Notes: a model not told the origin generated them from the sequence alone. Positions 1-10,352 are shown, counted from the first letter of the stretch. The stretch: 64,000 nucleotides of DNA from Sporisorium sorghi (GCA_023212695.1 JALCCG010000027.1:1-64000), one strand, 5' to 3'. Translations and numbers: made by a program.

Positions 1-1465
1 CGTTTTGTGGTGCTGCCCCCCACAAAAAAAACATGGGTCCTTTCGCTGCTTTCCCCCCCAAAAAAACAAAAAACCCCCCCCCCCCCCCCCCCCGCATTTT
101 TGTCTGACGTCCATGCACGGACGCACCGAAAGCTGCTCACAGGATATGTGTTGCGAAAGAAAACATTGGGCTTGCGCGGAAGACGACCTGGAAATTGAAG
201 GTCCGTCTCGAAAAAGGCCAAGTTGTTCACTGCCTTGTGACCAGACACGTGAGGCTTACGTTGATCGGATCACGCCCCGACACTTTGCTGCCGACGCTCT
301 CAGAACAAACCGAGTTTCTCCAATCACTCGTGTTGTGTGTCTTGTCGGTCTCAAAAAAGGGCACCTTTTTGCGTGTTGTGTGCCGCCTGTTGTCAAAATT
401 GGTGTGAGTTTTGCGTGTCATTTCACACAGCCTCGAAAAAGATCAGCCTTCGGCGCTCTTCCGACCTGCTCGCTCCCAAACAAGCCGCAAAACACTCAGT
501 CTCGAAAAAGGGCAGCTGTGGCGTATGTGACTTTAGCGAAGCAAGCCAACGATACCTTTGTTGGGACCAAGTCATCGGCGCAAGGACCGATTGAAAACGC
601 TATCATTTGGGTAGCCAAACGATTGGATGTGTTTGCACTCACAGACGCTCGGGCAGATCCACCGTCACACGCTTGCTCGGCGCTTGGCCCGGTCTCACCG
701 ACTTGTAAAAACGCCAGCACTCCTTTCGAAGGGCGGGCAACTCTTCAGAGGGCGGGCAATGGCTACTTTTTTGGCCAAGGGAAAGAATCGCCAAAGGTCG
801 TTTCATCGTGCGCGCTGGGGCGGTTCAAAAACGCATAAAAAGGGCGCCTTTTTCAGTCCAAGGTTGTCTTTCGTCCCCTTGGGCGAGCTGGCTGTATGCC
901 CCTCGCCCCTCCCTCTTCCCTCTTCTCTCTTCCCTCTAGCTTTTGCACCCTCTCTCTCGCGCACTTTTGATCGACTCTCTCTCAAGGTCTGGCTGGGCTT
1001 TCGTAAGTTCTTCTGTCCCTGCTCCGTGCACAATACACTCGAACTGACCTTGCCGTCGACACGTCATTCTGATTTCCGAGTCTAGAAAGAATGGTTCTTT
1101 TTCGAAGGCGGGGGTCCCTTTCCCTTGCTTAGTGGCCGGCTTTCTTGCCGTGCCATCGCCCGTGCCAGGGTAGGATTGCGCATCTCACGATGCGCGTCAA
1201 AGAGCATTCGTGCATATCTCTTTCTTCAATCAAAGGAGGCTTGCGAGGTTCTTGTTTCTTTCTTTTCATCCTTGAAATTCAAGACGTTGTTTCTGTCAAT
1301 CCTCGAAGGAGACGTTTGCCCTGAGGGGATGCGAGACGTACTTTGCTTGTCCCGACATCCAGTGGAGCGTTGATCAGCGGCGTCGGCGAGGGCAGTCGTG
1401 ACTCTTATGTCTGTTTCCAATCCGGCTTTATACTCTTGCATGGCTACGGCTATCGTATATAGTTA
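1..1465. other. intergenic region, no gene recognised
   Basis: No open frame here resembles a protein; those present have composition unlike the genes further right. It holds a C-homopolymer near the left end, pyrimidine-rich stretches around 900-985, and four scattered copies of a short motif, TCGAAAAAG or a close variant, near 208, 350, 432 and 502. The last 60 bases are the 5' flank of the tRNA gene. Confidence 0.6.
74..93. repeat. C20 homopolymer
   Basis: An uninterrupted run of 20 C follows an A-rich stretch. It is the only long G/C homopolymer in the window. Its exact length is uncertain because such runs are hard to sequence. Confidence 0.9.
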
Positions 1466-1547
1466 GCGTCTATGGTGCAGTGGAAGCATGTCTGTTTCCC
1501 ACCGGCGCAAAAACAGGAGGTCGTGGGTTCGAACCCCGCTAGACGCA
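1466..1547 (+). tRNA. tRNA-Gly (anticodon CCC) with a 10-nt intron
   Basis: A complete cloverleaf can be folded. The acceptor stem GCGTCTA pairs with TAGACGC, followed by discriminator A. The D stem GTGC/GCAT encloses a loop with GG. The anticodon stem TCTGT/ACAGG includes one G-T pair. The T arm is GTGGG-TTCGAAC-CCCGC and carries the B box. The anticodon loop is 17 nt. Taking anticodon CCC at 1498-1500 and removing 1502-1511 leaves a normal 7-nt loop, so a 10-nt intron sits at the usual 37/38 position. The mature length is then 72 nt. A run of seven T follows directly. Confidence 0.9.
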
Positions 1548-1554
1548 TTTTTTT
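1548..1554 (+). terminator. RNA polymerase III terminator of the tRNA-Gly gene
   Basis: Seven consecutive T begin immediately after the tRNA discriminator base, the usual Pol III stop signal. A second T-rich stretch a few bases on could act as backup. Confidence 0.8.
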
Positions 1555-2401
1555 CGCATTTTTTTATTTTTTTTCCCTCTAACGACAGGCAACTGCCAGA
1601 AACATGACGTGAAAAGGACCTCCACTACACCATAGACGCTGCGAGCATTGAGTAAGGTTTGCCAGCTGTTTATATACACTGACAACCTCAGACAACTTGG
1701 CGACGGACGGTTTCTATGGTTCGGGTTCAGGACCAGGCTTAGCTGTTCAGAGCCACAAGCCAACATCCTTCCGCGCTTGCGACTCTCGATACGTGTCGAG
1801 CTGAGATTTCGGAAGTGCAAAGGGCGAGGCTGTCAGTGTCTCTGCTTTGCTCAGTGGTTAGTGTGTGAAAAATCCGCCTTTCACACACCGCTTTATCGAA
1901 ATCAGTCAAGCCACACATTTGACATGCAGCACGCTCGGCTTGCTTACAGATTTCGGCCCGCCTTGTGCTCGTGCGCCTTCTGAACCCTGAATTCAAAGAA
2001 AACGCACACACACAAGGCTGAGACAGGTTCGCGCGATTCTGCAATTGTCTCAACTGTCACCTCCTCGGTTATCTCTTGGCGCGGATACTCTACAGTGACA
2101 GTCGAAGCGATTCTGAGCAAAGCAGCTCTTTCTGGTTTCTTTCTGGTTTCTGTTCAACAACAACCATCATCCAGCAGTCACCACGACGGCGACGATAAAC
2201 AGCGACCACTGCATCAGCGATCCGGCGTCGCTCCACTCAATCTACATGCTCAACAGCTCAACACCCTAGCTTTTGCTTGCCTTTGCCGTCAGATTGGTCG
2301 AGTCCCGCTCGTCGGTGGTAGCAGCCAGCGGCGGCGTTGGCGTCTCCCTTCTACTTGTCGCAGCGAGCGGGCTCAACATTCGACGCTAGCAACTGCCCAC
2401 C
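1555..2401. other. intergenic region, promoter and leader of the lipase-like gene
   Basis: No gene is seen. The sequence becomes rich in CAACA and TC steps towards 2160-2400, as expected for a fungal 5' leader, and ends in a good start context (CCACC before the ATG at 2402). Confidence 0.5.
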
Positions 2402-5400
2402 ATGATCGATCATCTGCTCGGTCGACCCTCGACCAAGCTCAAGCGGGTACAGATCTTCTCGGTCATCCTCTTCTGGCTCTGGTTCCTCGTCACGGGCAAT
2501 CGCGATGGTCCCAGCCCGCTCATCCGCAAGATCAACGCCAAGCTCAAACGCTTCTCGCCGTGGCAGATCGTCGTCTTCAGCTCCGTCGGCATCTACACCA
2601 TTCGACACCTCGACTCGCTGCTCGGCTTTGGCGCTCCCGAACCGCTCGCACGGATGTACTCGCGCAACTTTTACCGCACCACCTGGCTCGTCACCGCCCT
2701 CGATGCCGGCTTTGCCACCGCCATGAACATCAAGCCCAAGTGGCTGCGCGACATGATGAGCATCGTGTTTTCCGTCTACTACATGATCTACGCCAACGAG
2801 GCTGACGAGAAGCTCCGCAAGTACAGGGCTTTCTGTACGGTCGAGATGATGCGCTACACGTGGGAAAAGACGACCAATCCGTACATTCGCGCGGTTACGT
2901 GGTTCCACCGCCCGTCGCTGCCCATTGCGCGTCCGCTGCTTATCCCGAGGCCGCGGGTCGGAGCGCATCACACGCGGCCGAGCAAAGCGTGGCTCTTCTA
3001 TGCAAAGAGCGAACGTCAGCTGCGCATGGAGGAAGAGCTCGTGCTCGACATCTGCGGCGGTGGGTACATCTGCATGAACCCACAGCATCACGAGGAGCGT
3101 CTGCGCCAGCTCGCTAAAGAGATGCAGAAGCCCGTCCTCTGCGTCGACTACTGCAAGGCGCCCGAGTATCCGTACCCCTTTGCGCTCGAGGAGTGTTTTG
3201 ATTTGTACCGCACTCTGCACGAGACAGCCGGCAAGGTCATTGGCATGTCCGGCTCGCCCAACTTCCGCATTATCCTCACCGGCGACAGCGCCGGCGGCAA
3301 TTTGGCTACGGGCATCGTGCTCAAAGTCATCCAGTATCCGCAGCCGCGCATCCAGCTTGCCTACTCGTCGCTTACCTCTCGCGGCAGCGCGCACGCCCAA
3401 CAGCCTCCGCCGCTGCCCAAGCCCATCGGTATGGTGCTCAGCTATCCCAACCTCAACTTTGTTTTCTCGAGCTGGATGAAGCCGGAGCATCTGCGTCTGT
3501 TGCGTCAACAGAGCGAGGTCAACCTCGACAACCTGGCGCAGCACCAGTCTGACATTGCCGCGTCCTCGGCTTCCTCGCCGCTGCGCGCGTCTCGGCGTCG
3601 GTCTGCGGCCAGTCTGGCCAATGCGGCGGGCCCCTCGGAACGCAAGCGAGCCGAGGCGAAGCGGGCGAGGAGCAAGGAACGTCTCAAAGATGCGCGTTCG
3701 TACCAGTCTCTGACCCGTACCGCCGAGCTTCATCTCGACGAGCGTGCGCGTTACGCCGAAGTCGACCCCACCTCGGACGATAACGGCGCATCGACGCCGT
3801 CCGACTCGGCGTACGACCGCATCTGGGCCGAGAGCGCGCTGACGCCGTCGTGGGAGAAGGGCGGACTGCCCTGGGGTCAGGTAGCTAAGCAGGCGATGCT
3901 CGACGAGATTGCCGACCGCGAAGAGAAGCGGGCGCAGGCGCAGTTCGAAAAGGAGCAAAAGGCGCTGCAGCAGGCGGCCGAGGCGGCGGATAGCAAGAAC
4001 AAGGACCAGAAGCGCGCTCCGTTCAACACTCGTCTCACCATCACCTCGATGGCGGGCTACTTCCAGGACCGCGTCATCACGCAGGGCATGCTGCGTGCCA
4101 TGGCTATTCTGTACGTCGGACCCAAGCGTCAGCCGGATTTGGATCACGACTACTTCCTCTCGCCAGTCGTAGCGCCCGCGCACCTGCTGGCCGAGTTCCC
4201 GCCCGTGCTCTTCATCTGCGGCGAAAAGGACCCGCTGTGCGACGACACGGTCATCATGGCCGGCCGCATTCGTGAGGCCAAACTGGCCAAAAAGGCGGAT
4301 CTGGAACGCCGCCGCGCCATGGCGTCGTCACGCTTCGGCGAGGGACTGCGCACCACGCCCATCTCGTCGGGCGCGCCGAGTAGGTCCAAGCTGCCCGTGC
4401 ACCCGATCGAGCACGAGTCGCCCGAGGACTGGGTGCAGATGAGGATCATCGAGGGCTGGAGTCATGGGTTCTTGCAAATGTCGTCGCTGATGCCCGAGGC
4501 CAAGCAGGTGATTGGGTTTTTGGGCACGTGGATGTCGTTGGTGTTTGAGGAGTTTAGGGATAAGATGGACCAGGAGAGGGAGAGGGCCGAGGCGGAGGCC
4601 GAGGCGAGGCAGAAGGTGATCGAGCAGCGGGAGCGGACCGCAGCGAGCAGGGACGGGTCGCCGCTGTTGGTGCAGAACGCTACTTTGAGCGATGCTCGTT
4701 CTCCGGTTGCGGTGGCTTCGGCGAGCACAGTCTCGAACGACGACGCAAGGAAAGACAACAGCGGCAGCGGCAGCCAAGTGGCCGAGACAGGTACGACGGC
4801 GCCGCAAGCCGTACAGGAGGACGCAGACGACGAAGGAGCCGGTCGGGATGATGACGACGAAGACGACGGGCCGATCATGGTGATGACGAAAAAGCAGCGT
4901 CAGGCTCTGTCGGCCACGTCGAGCCCCAAGCCTGCCTCGCAGCAGACGCAGGACCCATCGACGTCGCGCAGCACTATCGCATCACCTTCTTCTTCTTCAA
5001 CCGCCACCGCCAAACCCGCTTCCCAGGGCGCGGCGGCACACGCGCAAGTTGCGTCGCTGCGCGCCGCCGACGCACACGACGCGCGCCCGCACAGCGACAG
5101 CGAGGCATCTGGCCCCTCAGGCGCTCTTTCGCGCACTAAGCACCTCGTGTCAACCAATCGCGCCGAGAGCGAGACGAATCTGCTCGCGGACGCCGCGGCG
5201 CGCTCCGGCTTCCCTGGCTGCGTCACCAACTCCACAGGTGGCACGACGGTGCGCAGGGGCAGCAAGAACGGCGGCGCCTCGTCGCGCATCGATGAAAAGT
5301 ACCGCAGCATGCTGGTTGAGGAGGCGAGCCTGTTGGCTAGAAGGAGAGACGATGTGCTGTTTGGATTGGAGGGCAATTCGGCCGTGGTGGGGGACGAGGA

Positions 5401-5515
5401 GGACGAGGAGGACGAGGAGCAGAGCGCGAGGGGGAGGTTGGCGAAGGGCGAGGGCGAGTCGAGCACCGATGTCGATCTGCACTCGTCCAGCAGTCGCGTT
5501 GAGAGCGTCGCTTGA
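2402..5515 (+). CDS. membrane-anchored hormone-sensitive-lipase-like alpha/beta hydrolase
   Basis: A single open frame encodes 1037 residues. Two hydrophobic segments near residues 17-34 and 56-80 suggest an N-terminal membrane anchor. The hydrolase core follows. A GGGY oxyanion-type motif lies near residue 219, then DYCKAPEYPYP, the nucleophile elbow GDSAGGN (Ser296), Asp610 in CGEKDPLCDD and His688 in GWSHGF. This order and the DY...P block match the hormone-sensitive lipase group (alpha/beta hydrolase fold 3), which hydrolyses acyl or steryl esters. A charged insert of about 200 residues separates nucleophile and acid, as in HSL-type enzymes. The last 300 residues are disordered, acidic and serine-rich. 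In this protein the usual His of HGGG is Cys. The substrate is unknown. The start is the first ATG, in a CCACC context. The 3' end converges on the ArfGAP gene 229 bp away. Confidence 0.85.
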   Translation: MIDHLLGRPSTKLKRVQIFSVILFWLWFLVTGNRDGPSPLIRKINAKLKRFSPWQIVVFSSVGIYTIRHLDSLLGFGAPEPLARMYSRNFYRTTWLVTALDAGFATAMNIKPKWLRDMMSIVFSVYYMIYANEADEKLRKYRAFCTVEMMRYTWEKTTNPYIRAVTWFHRPSLPIARPLLIPRPRVGAHHTRPSKAWLFYAKSERQLRMEEELVLDICGGGYICMNPQHHEERLRQLAKEMQKPVLCVDYCKAPEYPYPFALEECFDLYRTLHETAGKVIGMSGSPNFRIILTGDSAGGNLATGIVLKVIQYPQPRIQLAYSSLTSRGSAHAQQPPPLPKPIGMVLSYPNLNFVFSSWMKPEHLRLLRQQSEVNLDNLAQHQSDIAASSASSPLRASRRRSAASLANAAGPSERKRAEAKRARSKERLKDARSYQSLTRTAELHLDERARYAEVDPTSDDNGASTPSDSAYDRIWAESALTPSWEKGGLPWGQVAKQAMLDEIADREEKRAQAQFEKEQKALQQAAEAADSKNKDQKRAPFNTRLTITSMAGYFQDRVITQGMLRAMAILYVGPKRQPDLDHDYFLSPVVAPAHLLAEFPPVLFICGEKDPLCDDTVIMAGRIREAKLAKKADLERRRAMASSRFGEGLRTTPISSGAPSRSKLPVHPIEHESPEDWVQMRIIEGWSHGFLQMSSLMPEAKQVIGFLGTWMSLVFEEFRDKMDQERERAEAEAEARQKVIEQRERTAASRDGSPLLVQNATLSDARSPVAVASASTVSNDDARKDNSGSGSQVAETGTTAPQAVQEDADDEGAGRDDDDEDDGPIMVMTKKQRQALSATSSPKPASQQTQDPSTSRSTIASPSSSSTATAKPASQGAAAHAQVASLRAADAHDARPHSDSEASGPSGALSRTKHLVSTNRAESETNLLADAAARSGFPGCVTNSTGGTTVRRGSKNGGASSRIDEKYRSMLVEEASLLARRRDDVLFGLEGNSAVVGDEEDEEDEEQSARGRLAKGEGESSTDVDLHSSSSRVESVA

Positions 5516-5744
5516 GTTTGGGCTTCACAGGGGCTTGTTTTGCGCAATTCATGGATTCACTCGACTCAGTCTGGTCTGCCGAACGTGGGTCAGAGACTTC
5601 TCGGCACTGAGTGTGAGGGCTGCACGGCTGTCTTTCTTTCGACTGAGGATCACACGGAGGGAATGGAGTGCAACATCCCGTTCAATCTTCGATGTGCACG
5701 GATGAGCGAAACGGTCACCAAAGCCATCTTCTACGACGCCATGC

Positions 5745-6980
5745 TCACTTGAAATCGCCCCAGATATCCGCAAACGCATCGTCCTTGGGCTTGCTCGCCG
5801 TCGACGTCGACGTCGTGGCGGCAGACGCACCCGACGAACCCCACACATCCTGCGTGTCGAACAATCCACCGCCTCCTCCTCCACCTGCACTGGTCGGAGC
5901 TGCACCCGTCGACCAGGGGTTGCTCTGTCCACCGCCCGCTGCAAACGACGCGCCATTGGACGCCGCGGGCTTCGCTGCTGACGTCGACGACAGATCCAGA
6001 CCGCCAAACGACGAGTTGAGCCCTGCCAGCCCGCCGGCAGAAGCCGCATTGCCGCCAGAAGGAGCCGGTGTGGCGAACGAGCCAAAGTCGCCGAACCCTG
6101 CGCCGCTCGGTGCTGCAGCGGCGGCGGGTTTGGCGACGAAGAGCGACATGATGTCGTTTTTGCCCTTGGCGCCTGTCGAGGTGGCGGAGGTGGGGCTGGT
6201 GGCGGACGACGAAGCGGAGGGCTCGTGCCAGTCGAGGTCGAAGATTCCTCCTCCCGCTCCACCGGTGGACTTGGGCGGTGCTGGATCTGCTGGTGCCGGC
6301 TTTGCGGTTGCTGCTGGTGCTGTCTTTGGTGCGGTGGCGGGCGAGGCGTCATCGAGCAGATCAACTACCGGCGCTGGCTTGCTGGGCGCCACCTTCCCCG
6401 CTACTCCCGCGGACGCACTGGTAGCCGCAGCAGGCGCAGCAGCCGCGGGAGTAGCGGGAGTAGCGCCGTCGAGCACACTCGGATCCGTCGGGGGAGGACC
6501 GTCTTTAGCCCACCGCCTTGACTCGTACTTGCTGCGTATAAACGACTCGATCTTGTGATCCGCCGGCACGTGCCCCGCCTTGAGGTGCGCCTCCCAGTAC
6601 AGATTGCAGCGGCGATTGCCCCATTTCTGCACGGACTCCATCTGCTCGGGCGTCCAGATGTCCAGGTCGATGCTCTTGACTGTTTCCCGCCGCGGGCGAT
6701 AAGAAGGTCAAATGTCAGCACAGATTGCAAAAGTGAAGCACAAAGGTCAAAAGGTTTTGAGGAAAAGCGGCAGGTGCGCACCTTTGGAAATGTGCGTGCC
6801 CATGGAGCGATGGATGCCCGAGCAGCGGATGCAGAGGAAGCAGCCCAGGTTCCAGCTCGCCCAGCGCGGGTCGTTCTTCTTGCAGTCGACGCACACCTTG
6901 TTGTCCGCCGACTTGACCAGAGCGCGAAGGATCTTGGCGTTCGCTTCGGTCTGCTGGCGCGATTGGGTGACGCGCGACAT
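5745..6980 (-). CDS. ArfGAP-domain protein (SMAP/Age2-like), two exons
   Basis: Exon 1 is 6980-6782 and exon 2 is 6679-5745, giving 377 residues. The 102-nt intron begins GTGCGC and ends ACAG, and splits a Val codon. The N-terminus carries the Arf GTPase-activating zinc finger: Cys30-x2-Cys33-x16-Cys50-x2-Cys53, then [15 protein letters not shown] with the arginine finger at Arg58. LDIWTPEQ and WEAHL follow across the splice. The rest is low-complexity Ala/Ser/Pro/Gly with short tryptophan motifs ([18 protein letters not shown], and a terminal IWGDFK), typical of coat or clathrin adaptor binding. By family it should stimulate GTP hydrolysis on Arf in Golgi or endosomal vesicle traffic. Assignment to the SMAP/Age2 branch rests on the single N-terminal GAP domain and is less certain than ArfGAP itself. 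Confidence 0.88.
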
Positions 6981-7449
6981 TGTGACGGTGGAGGATATGC
7001 GCTCAGGTGAAGGTGACGAGAGTCGTGTGAGGAAGGAAGGGAAGGAATGGGTGAGAGACGATGAAATGAATGCTTCTAGTTGGCGCGGGATCAAACGACA
7101 CTCGCTCGCACTGACACGCACGCAGAAAAACAACACGCAACAGCTCACCGACAGCCCGAGCGGAACACCCGCTGCTCGAATTCGGCCCCATTACAGAACA
7201 CGCGACTGGCGATCTCACATTGTCACGGGAGCGCAAAAATCGCCCCCTCTTCTCCTCGACCCAACATCCCTTACAGACCTGCTCCGATCATGATTGACAT
7301 AGGAATGCATCGTTCAAAGATTGCTAGGTGACAGAATGGCCAATTAGAGAAACAAGGGGGAAAGAGCTGGAAGGACGACTAAAAGTACAGTGTGCAAGTG
7401 AGAGAGAAAACAGGGAGATAGCGACATGCTGCGACTACTACTACCACTA
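6981..7449. other. intergenic region upstream of the ArfGAP gene
   Basis: Upstream flank of the minus-strand ArfGAP gene and downstream flank of the minus-strand gene at 7450-8334. No gene or clear repeat is seen. A short triplet-like CTACTACTAC stretch lies near 7433-7455. Confidence 0.5.
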
Positions 7450-8334
7450 CTACTGCGCCATACTATTAGTGTTAACAAGCGCATCGAGCAAGATCCGATC
7501 CGAGCTACATCCGTTCCTGATACTTTCCAACAGACTCAGCTCCGGCGAAGCCTTCACGCCGTTCTCGCCTACCATCGACTGCTGAATCTGCTGCAGCGAG
7601 CTCGACAACGCCTTCCAGTTGCGATGGCGTTCTCTTAGAGCGTGCAGGCTCAAGCTCGCCTCTGGCAAGCTGCTCAAGGCTGATGCGGGGGCGACAGCAT
7701 CCGCCGCAGGGGGCAGCTTGAACGTTGTGCCTTCGAGGCTACCGAGATCGACGAACGCCTCGAGGAGCGACAGATTGTGACCGCGGCTGGCGGAGCCTGC
7801 TCTACCTGTGGATCGTGCTTCGGGTGCAGCGGGGAGCGTGAGCGGAGCCAGCTGGGCTTCGCGCAGGAAGCGGACGGCGCTTCGCAGCGAGTACTGCACT
7901 TCGTTGAGGATGAGGAACCACTGTTGCGCCTTTTCCTCGAATGCTTTTGCTCCGTGCGTCGACGCGATGCTGCTGCTGCTGCTGGTGCTGCTGCTGCTGG
8001 CGGTGGTGGTCACGGCATCCGCGTCGTCAGCAGACGGTGCGAGCGTCGTTGAGTTGACAGGCAGCAACGCGCGCATCGAGTCGGCAGCTTGCGAGAGGAG
8101 CGCAGCGAGCCGCTCGTCGGCCTGCATGAGCAGCAAGATCTGTTGGTCGGTCTGCTGGTTGCGCGTACGCTGCTTGGTTTCGCGCAGCACGGTGCGCGCC
8201 TCTTGTCGCTGTTTTTTGATCTGCGCAAACTTGCCCTCCATGATGGTGTTTTGGAGTTCGGCGGGCAGCACGTCCAGGCTGGCATCGGCGCCTTGGCTGA
8301 GAGCGTGCGATGATGTGGAAGCTGACGATGCCAT
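7450..8334 (-). CDS. probable Mediator subunit Med11
   Basis: An intron-less frame encodes 294 residues, starting in a CCCACCATGG context. Residues 30-65 form a charged, Gln-rich helix. It is followed by QADERLAALLSQAADSMRAL, a serine-rich loop, and FEEKAQQWFLILNEVQYSLRSAVRFLREA. The spacing of these two helices resembles the two conserved helices of Med11, a small head-module subunit of Mediator that pairs with Med22. The fungal family is usually shorter; here long inserts and an extra C-terminal helical region are present. The identification rests on pattern resemblance only, and another small coiled-coil protein is possible. Function in RNA polymerase II transcription is inferred from the family. 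Confidence 0.45.
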   Translation of the reverse strand: MASSASTSSHALSQGADASLDVLPAELQNTIMEGKFAQIKKQRQEARTVLRETKQRTRNQQTDQQILLLMQADERLAALLSQAADSMRALLPVNSTTLAPSADDADAVTTTASSSSTSSSSSIASTHGAKAFEEKAQQWFLILNEVQYSLRSAVRFLREAQLAPLTLPAAPEARSTGRAGSASRGHNLSLLEAFVDLGSLEGTTFKLPPAADAVAPASALSSLPEASLSLHALRERHRNWKALSSSLQQIQQSMVGENGVKASPELSLLESIRNGCSSDRILLDALVNTNSMAQ

Positions 8335-8758
8335 GGTGGGAATGAGAGCGTGCGCGTCGGATGCTGAGAGGATGGAGAGAGGACAAAGGTGCTGAGCACC
8401 GACGGTGACGAGGGCCTGTGGTGGTTAAGAGGAGAAGAGTGGGTTGGGCGGTCGCCTGTGAACGGAAGCGGACCGAGTTGGTGCGAAAACAGCGCTTGCT
8501 TTGCGTGATGCGGCGCTGGCAAGGAGAAGCGACAAAGAAAACTCTATTCTGACCTCGCTTAGGTCGCTTAGGTCGAAGCTGCGGCTCGTAACCTGCTGCC
8601 TGACAATCAGAGACAAATGATGCAAGGCGTGTGAAGGGATGAGATGGTCAAAAAGAGCTGCGATCGGAAGTCCCATTTTTGGCTCTTTGGCGGTACACAA
8701 CTCAGATCGGCTCGTCTCCGAAAATAGACCGAGGGCCAATTTTTGTACAGATCGCGGT

Positions 8759-8796
<38 letters not shown>

Positions 8797-9406
8797 TGAC
8801 CGATCTCGTGCGCTCAACACCAGCAGCATGACGTTATATCGAGGTTTCGAGGTTCCATTCGATGCATTTCCCTTGACACTTACCATTGCACACGCCATTC
8901 GGCGACTTGAGCCTTGAAACCCAGCTGGGCTAGCGTAGCTGCCTGCTGGACCGAATACGCCGAGGCGGTCCAGTTCCTCAGCCTCGTGCACAGACAGGAG
9001 TGGTCGATCTCAAGCTCTCAATCGACTGGCTGCTGGACCACACACGCGTCCTGGCGACGACGTGGGTGCGTCGAATCAATAATCGAATATCTCCAGGCAG
9101 CCTCTGCTCGGAAGGTCAGTGCCGAAGTTGGGCCATCGATGCTGGAGTCTGTGGATGAGAAGACAGAATCAAACGAAGAGCAGAAAGGCGATGAGGTCGA
9201 GATCGGGATCGAAGATTTCGGCGCAACTTTCACGTTGTTAGACTCAACCAATCGACACAGATCGCAGCCCGATTCGTCTAAAAGGACCGATGTTCAGGGT
9301 CCACGCCCAGCGTCAAAGCTTCGACGTGGCCTTCATCGTGCGCACCAAAACCATCACCATCCCTTTCCACCCTACCCCAACCACACCCGCTCCCGCCACA
9401 CGAACG
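8335..9406. other. divergent promoter region between Med11-like gene and SPC3
   Basis: About 1.1 kb between divergent starts. It contains a 35-A homopolymer with short inverted flanks. Open frames of 60-100 codons on both strands at 8760-9250 lack an ATG or any recognisable domain. A GTAAGT donor-like site on the minus strand near 8884 leaves open a small unrecognised exon. Confidence 0.4.
8760..8794. repeat. poly(A) tract, 35 nt
   Basis: Uninterrupted A run. Sequence on its left (8750-8760) and right (8797-8805) is nearly an inverted repeat, GATCG(C)GGTCA against TGACCGATC, so the strands could form a short stem around it. Confidence 0.85.
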
Positions 9407-10045
9407 ATGCACAGCACGCTCTCGCGCCTGAATGCGGTGTCTGCACTGGCGACGACCATCGTGCTTGCACTAGTCGTGCTCATCGACTTTTCGCGCTTTG
9501 GCACGCACACACCCACAGGCAAAGTGGTGATCAACGAGCTCTCCGTCGTGCGCGCCAAAGCGGCGTGGCACATGGACCGCAACATCCAAGATTTCGTCGA
9601 GGTGGATTTCAGTATCGATGCCGACTTTGCCCCCCTGTTCGACTGGAACACCAAGCAGGTCTTCGTCAGCCTCGCGGCGCAGTACGACTCCAAGAAGCAC
9701 ACAAGGAATGAGGTGGTTATCTGGGACCGCATTTTGCGCTCCAAGCAGGACGCTCACGTCGCTCTGGATACAGTGCGCAACAAATACGGCTTCCGCGAAG
9801 TAGGTCGCAGCTTCAAGTAAGTACAAACCCCCTCCTTGACGCAGGTTTGCTCAGAACGCTTGCTAACATCCTGATCGCAACGCAGAGACGTACACAACGC
9901 AACCTTCACCCTCAAGTACAACATCATGCCCAAAGTTGGCCTCCTCCACTACGCAGACGAATTCACCTCCCAATCCATCCCCATCCCTGCCAAACAGCTG
10001 CTTCCCAACGGCGAACAGCCCAAGGTTCAAAGGCTCTATTATTGA
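9407..10045 (+). CDS. SPC3: signal peptidase complex subunit 3 (SPC3/SPCS3)
   Basis: Exons 9407-9816 and 9886-10045 encode 189 residues, the usual family length. The 69-nt intron runs from GTAAGT to CGCAG, with a TGCTAAC branch-point match near 9861, and splits a Lys codon. The protein starts MHSTLSRLNAVSALATT and has one membrane segment near residues 13-28. A luminal domain follows with the family signatures FSIDADFAPLFDWNTKQVFVSL, NEVVIWDRI and, from exon 2, DVHNATFTLKYNIMP. SPC3 is the essential single-pass subunit of the ER signal peptidase that helps position the catalytic subunit for cutting signal peptides. The frame is open 39 codons further upstream without an ATG in better context. 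The stop codon lies 156 bp from that of the convergent neighbour. Confidence 0.93.
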
Positions 10046-10201
10046 TACATTCACGCACGCAATGATAAAACAGCACATCGGCCATCTTTCTGACTCTTGG
10101 CAGCACGCCGTCTCGCAACAAAGTGAAGTGTTTTAGGTGACAATCGGCTTGCATTTCATGCCAGGGAGAAACAGCATTGAACAAGCGCGCCCTCTCAACT
10201 T

Positions 10202-10352
10202 TCAGGTAAACACGTCAAACACCTTGTTGCGCTTCTTCGCAGGCGCTGACTTTCCCGCTGTCGCACCGACACCTTTGCCAGCCCGCTTGACACCCCTTGC
10301 CGGCGCATCGTCCTCTGACGAAGAAGACGACGAGCTGCTCTCGTCATCATCA

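Noticed and set aside
5..838. 277-codon open frame at the left edge
   Set aside because: Runs through an A-rich and C-homopolymer stretch, with Cys/Lys/Pro-rich random composition and no family resemblance.
2351..4183. 610-codon open frame on the minus strand
   Set aside because: Antisense shadow of the lipase-like gene. GC-rich third positions keep stops out of the opposite frame; the composition is Arg/Leu/His-rich with no domain.
8914..9711. 265-codon plus-strand frame overlapping SPC3
   Set aside because: Starts at TTG and its 3' half is out of frame with the clear SPC3 exon; no domain.
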